DNA from: JAIRVZ01 sp031553415
GTDB lineage: Bacteria; Bacteroidota; Bacteroidia; Bacteroidales; Azobacteroidaceae
Direction of reading: 5' to 3'
DNA length: 64,000 nt
Assembly: GCA_031553415.1 (NCBI GenBank)
Contig: JAVBLO010000015.1
Coordinates: forward strand, 41,885-105,884
Shown here: positions 61,921 to 64,000 of the stretch, piece after piece
Layout: every line of letters starts with the position of its first letter
Numbering within the stretch: the first letter of the stretch is position 1
Notes under the pieces: model-generated
What the model saw: the letters and a program-made list of their open reading frames with translations, nothing else
Database searches by the model: none
Told to the model about the DNA's origin: nothing
Position numbers and translations under genes: made by a program

Positions 61921-62397
61921 TTAAAATCTGAAATGTGCGAAAGCCCTGTTGGCTTCAGCCATTCTATGCATATCTTCTTTTCTTTTGTACGATCCACCCT
62001 GATTGTTGAAAGCATCAACAATTTCAGCAGCCAGTTTGTCTGCCATTGATTTTCCACCTCTTTTACGAGAGTATAAAATCATATTTTTCATTGAAACGGA
62101 TTCTTTACGATCGGGACGGATTTCAGTAGGTACCTGGAATGTTGCTCCTCCGATACGACGGGACTTAACTTCAACAAGCGGAGTAATGTTATCCAATGCT
62201 TGTTTCCAAATTTCGAGGGAAGATTTCGATTCATTTGGCAATTTAGCTTTTACTGTTTCTAAAGCCGAATAAAAAATATCGAAGGAGATACTTTTTTTGC
62301 CATCATACATCAAATGGTTTACAAATTTCGTAACCTTTTTATCACCATAGACAGGATCCGGAAGGATTTGTCTTTTCTTTGGCTTAGTCTTTCTCAT
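61921..62397 (-). CDS. rpsG: 30S ribosomal protein S7
   Basis: Primary 16S rRNA-binding protein of the head; represses the str operon in E. coli. 158 residues: MRKTKPKKRQILPDPVYGDK, signature KFVNHLMYDGKKSISFDIFY, GGATFQVPTEIRPDRKESVS, NNQGGSYKRKEDMHRMAEAN RAFAHFRF. Intact. A 225-nt gap to rpsL holds a heptad-repeat hairpin. Confidence 0.98.
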   Translation of the reverse strand: MRKTKPKKRQILPDPVYGDKKVTKFVNHLMYDGKKSISFDIFYSALETVKAKLPNESKSSLEIWKQALDNITPLVEVKSRRIGGATFQVPTEIRPDRKESVSMKNMILYSRKRGGKSMADKLAAEIVDAFNNQGGSYKRKEDMHRMAEANRAFAHFRF

Positions 62398-62479
62398 TTT
62401 TTTCTAAAATTTTGTTTTCGTTCCTGGTTGCCTTTTCCGTCTTCAACGACTCCTCCGAGTCATTTACTCAACCTTTTAT

Positions 62480-62544
62480 AATGAAAAATGAAAAATGAAA
62501 ATATGACCTCACGGTCTTAATTTTTAATTTTTAATTTTTAATTA
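62480..62544. repeat. Heptad-repeat hairpin 8 (unit AAAAATG / TTAATTT)
   Basis: Left arm: AAAAATG repeated; centre GACCTCACGGTC, itself a small palindrome; right arm: TTAATTT in four tandem copies. Period 7 nt. It lies in the 225-nt gap between rpsL and rpsG; a separate small hairpin GACTCctccGAGTC is at 62449-62462. Confidence 0.85.
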
Positions 62545-62622
62545 TTGTTTTAGCCTTAATCCAAAAAACTCAAACTAACTTTTTAATAATTAAATTGTTA
62601 TCTCAGTTTGAATGTGGTTTTA

Positions 62623-63039
62623 TTATTTCTTTTTACCACCTTTTACAGGAGCTGCTGGCGCTTTACCTGCTTTAGGACGTTTTGCACCGTATTTGGAACG
62701 TCTTTGTGTACGGCCATTAACACCGGCAGTATCCAAAGTTCCGCGTACAATGTGATAACGAACTCCCGGAAGGTCTTTTACACGACCACCTCTTACCAAC
62801 ACGATAGAGTGTTCCTGCAGGTTGTGACCTTCTCCCGGAATATAAGCATTCACTTCTTTCAAGCTGGTCAAACGTACACGTGCAACTTTACGCATTGCAG
62901 AGTTAGGTTTCTTTGGTGTTGTAGTATAAACCCTTACACAAACGCCACGTCTTTGCGGACAAGCATCCAATGCCGGAGATTTACCTTTCTCAACCAAAGT
63001 AGTCCTTCCTTTTCTTACTAATTGTTGAATTGTAGGCAT
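62623..63039 (-). CDS. rpsL: 30S ribosomal protein S12
   Basis: Decoding-centre protein, site of streptomycin-resistance mutations. 138 residues: MPTIQQLVRKGRTTLVEKGK SPAL, GVCVRVYTTTPKKPNSAMRK VARVRL (Lys at the classical resistance position in PKKPNS), and GGRVKDLPGVRYHIVRGTLD. The C-terminal tail (KAPAAPVKGGKKK) is longer than in E. coli. First gene of the cluster. Confidence 0.98.
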   Translation of the reverse strand: MPTIQQLVRKGRTTLVEKGKSPALDACPQRRGVCVRVYTTTPKKPNSAMRKVARVRLTSLKEVNAYIPGEGHNLQEHSIVLVRGGRVKDLPGVRYHIVRGTLDTAGVNGRTQRRSKYGAKRPKAGKAPAAPVKGGKKK

Positions 63040-63103
63040 TTTTTGAACTTTTAATTCTTTTTAATTTATAGTTATATTCTCTGTTTTTGCACAAATTGGG
63101 CTG

Positions 63104-63133
63104 CAAAAATACATATAATTTTCCAAAAACCAA
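63104..63133 (-). promoter_or_regulatory. Promoter P2 of the ribosomal protein cluster
   Basis: On the minus strand TTG (63131-63133), 19 nt, TATTTTTG (63104-63111): exact match to the Bacteroides promoter, giving a leader of about 55 nt before rpsL. Confidence 0.75.
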
Positions 63134-63177
63134 CAGGTTATTAGAAAATTTCACGATTTTTTATCGCCAAAACGGTG

Positions 63178-63208
63178 CAAAGGTAGTGTTTTTTATTTTA
63201 TCAACAAA
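63178..63208 (-). promoter_or_regulatory. Promoter P1 of the ribosomal protein cluster
   Basis: On the minus strand TTTG (63205-63208), 19 nt, TACCTTTG (63178-63185): exact match to the consensus. It lies 74 nt upstream of P2, so the cluster has tandem promoters as expected for a highly expressed operon. Confidence 0.75.
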
Positions 63209-63316
63209 ATATTTTCATTAACCTTTTTGGAGAAAAACGATTGTTATATGCTTTATTCAAATACAGGCATAAAATTATTGTTATAGTCATATCAATGATA
63301 GTTTTTTATACAAAAA

Positions 63317-63352
63317 CGTTCCCCGAAGAGACAAATGTTTCTTCGGGGAGCG
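63317..63352 (-). terminator. Minus-strand terminator hairpin
   Basis: CGTTCCCCGAAGA (63317-63329) pairs with TCTTCGGGGAGCG (63340-63352), 13 bp with one G-T pair. On the minus strand it is followed by TTTTTG, as in an intrinsic terminator. There is no T-run on the plus strand. Confidence 0.75.
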
Positions 63353-63530
63353 TTACTTGTCTCATTGCGGAGCAAATTACCGCTATGCTATTTGCACTGG
63401 CTTCCTCTTTTGTGTCACTTCCCTCATTCTTGCAAGTCAGGTAAAAAGAACCCCAGTCACCTTTTTATCTATATAATCATAGATTTTCTGCATTTGGATG
63501 GTTTTGTAGTTATCAACGCTTGATACAGGC
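63353..63530 (-). ncRNA. Candidate small RNA between two terminators
   Basis: A minus-strand -7 box TAATTTTG (about 63535-63542) precedes about 190 nt that end in the terminator at 63317-63352. The stretch has no long frame; only short ones exist, for example MQKIYDYIDKKVTGVLFT (18 codons). GAGACAA just upstream of the terminator could pair with TTGTCTC in its loop, a possible pseudoknot or alternative fold. Because the upstream gene has its own terminator at 63578-63610, a separate transcript is likely, but the promoter lacks a clear TTG. No known RNA family recognised. Confidence 0.35.
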
Positions 63531-63577
63531 ATTGGCAAAATTATTTTTTCATTGTTTATTCGTTTTAAAATAAAAAA

Positions 63578-63610
63578 CGTGTAAACCGTTTTTGAATATT
63601 GGTTTACATG
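63578..63610 (-). terminator. Intrinsic terminator of the Rpn-family gene
   Basis: CGTGTAAACC (63578-63587) and GGTTTACATG (63601-63610) pair at 9 of 10 positions. On the minus strand the stem is followed by TTTTTTATTTT. It lies 25 nt beyond the stop of the minus-strand gene at 63636. Confidence 0.85.
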
Positions 63611-63635
63611 TTTGATATTTGAAAATATTTATAAT

Positions 63636-64000
63636 CTATATGATGGATTTGATTTGTTCAATGGATAATCCGGTAAGTTCTGCTGTCATCTCTAATGAAA
63701 GCCCTTTCTTCAAACAATTTTGGGCTATCAGGATTTTTTCTTTCTCCATACCTTCCTCCAGCCCTTCTTCTTTGCCTATTCTTTTACCCTTTTCCTCTGC
63801 AAATTCCATAGCATTCTGGACATCGGCATATTCTTCGATACTTTTCTTATATTCTTTCATCTCCGCAGGTGTTAATTGTGAAATCTCGGCATAGCGAAAT
63901 AATTTTTCAAATATCTTACCTTTTAGTTCCGGAGGACATCTGTCAAAGGTCGGCAATTTCTTTAACAAATAAAGCCAACGTTCAAAATTTGTCTCCAATT
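63636..64000 (-). CDS. Rpn-family recombination-promoting nuclease / PD-(D/E)XK transposase, C-terminal part
   Basis: The frame is open to the right edge, so the N-terminal nuclease domain is outside the window; the first possible start (TTG at 63998) is internal. The visible end has the pattern of Bacteroidota PF12784/Rpn proteins: ERWLYLLKKLPTFDRCPPEL, GKIFEKLFRYAEISQLTPAE MKEYKKSIEEYADVQNAMEF, then the coiled EEKGKRIGKEEGLEEGMEKE segment and a short helix-turn-helix-like tail (LSLEMTAELTGLSIEQIKSI). These proteins are nuclease-fold elements often present in many copies. Followed by a clear terminator. Confidence 0.8.
   Translation of the reverse strand, partial: LETNFERWLYLLKKLPTFDRCPPELKGKIFEKLFRYAEISQLTPAEMKEYKKSIEEYADVQNAMEFAEEKGKRIGKEEGLEEGMEKEKILIAQNCLKKGLSLEMTAELTGLSIEQIKSII

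Noticed and set aside
35868..62544. Heptad tandem repeats as CRISPR arrays
   Set aside because: Units are 7 nt with no spacers, and no cas genes are present.
63241..63444. 67-codon plus-strand frame upstream of rpsL
   Set aside because: Runs antisense through a terminator hairpin; not protein-like.
1..64000. tRNA or rRNA genes, insertion sequences with terminal repeats, replication origin
   Set aside because: No cloverleaf, rRNA segment, complete transposase or origin pattern was recognised by eye; a tRNA scan would be needed to exclude a tRNA fully.

Overview
The window is from an AT-rich member of the Bacteroidota, most likely the order Bacteroidales. Evidence: several promoters of the Bacteroides type (TTG or TTTG, 19-20 nt, TAnnTTTG), a SusC/SusD polysaccharide-utilisation locus with a hybrid two-component sensor, gldE-gldD and a type IX secretion sorting tail, and a ribosomal protein cluster typical of the phylum (zinc-free L36 and S4, no tuf after fusA). 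Genus cannot be decided from the sequence; T9SS plus PULs fits Dysgonomonadaceae/Porphyromonadaceae/Paludibacter-like lineages better than Bacteroides itself (inference).

Layout. 1-770: end of a Uma2-family nuclease gene, then two dead gene fragments (efflux outer-membrane protein tail, receiver-domain piece). 771-6085 (minus): ileS, a zinc-less DksA/TraR protein, lspA and a DUF4296 lipoprotein, probably one operon. 6235-7618: a Uma2 pseudogene with an internal deletion, a likely structured RNA behind a strong promoter, and an unrecognised 130-aa protein. 7749-10315 (minus): apbE and a POT peptide transporter. 10496-27142: a PUL with HTCS regulator, SusC, SusD, DUF4874/DUF4832 lipoprotein, SusE/F-position lipoprotein, GH31 enzyme and DUF5009 membrane acyltransferase, plus a divergent GH109 gene; the enzymes point to alpha-galactosyl or alpha-N-acetylgalactosaminyl glycans. 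27207-33782: a 2191-residue surface protein with seven FG-GAP-like repeats, a T9SS tail and an unusual N-terminus that looks like two secretory N-termini fused.

34336-44256: housekeeping and envelope genes: guaA; a three-gene YtxH/holin-like/unknown operon; ssb, gldE and gldD; eno; an SNF2-family helicase with a small partner.

44476-63208 (minus): str-S10-spc-alpha supercluster from rpsL to rplQ, including fusA, secY, map, infA and rpoA, driven by two tandem promoters upstream of rpsL and ended by a 17-bp hairpin terminator. Two genes too short for routine ORF calling, rpmD and rpmJ, are present. The right edge holds a minus-strand Rpn-family gene running off the window, with a possible small RNA unit between two terminators.

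The most unusual signal is a family of at least eight intergenic hairpins built from 7-nt tandem units, purine-rich on one arm and complementary pyrimidine-rich on the other. Five sit inside the ribosomal protein operon. A second family of long palindromes (about 130 nt) sits at two convergent gene ends and appears to have supplied the last codons of gldD.
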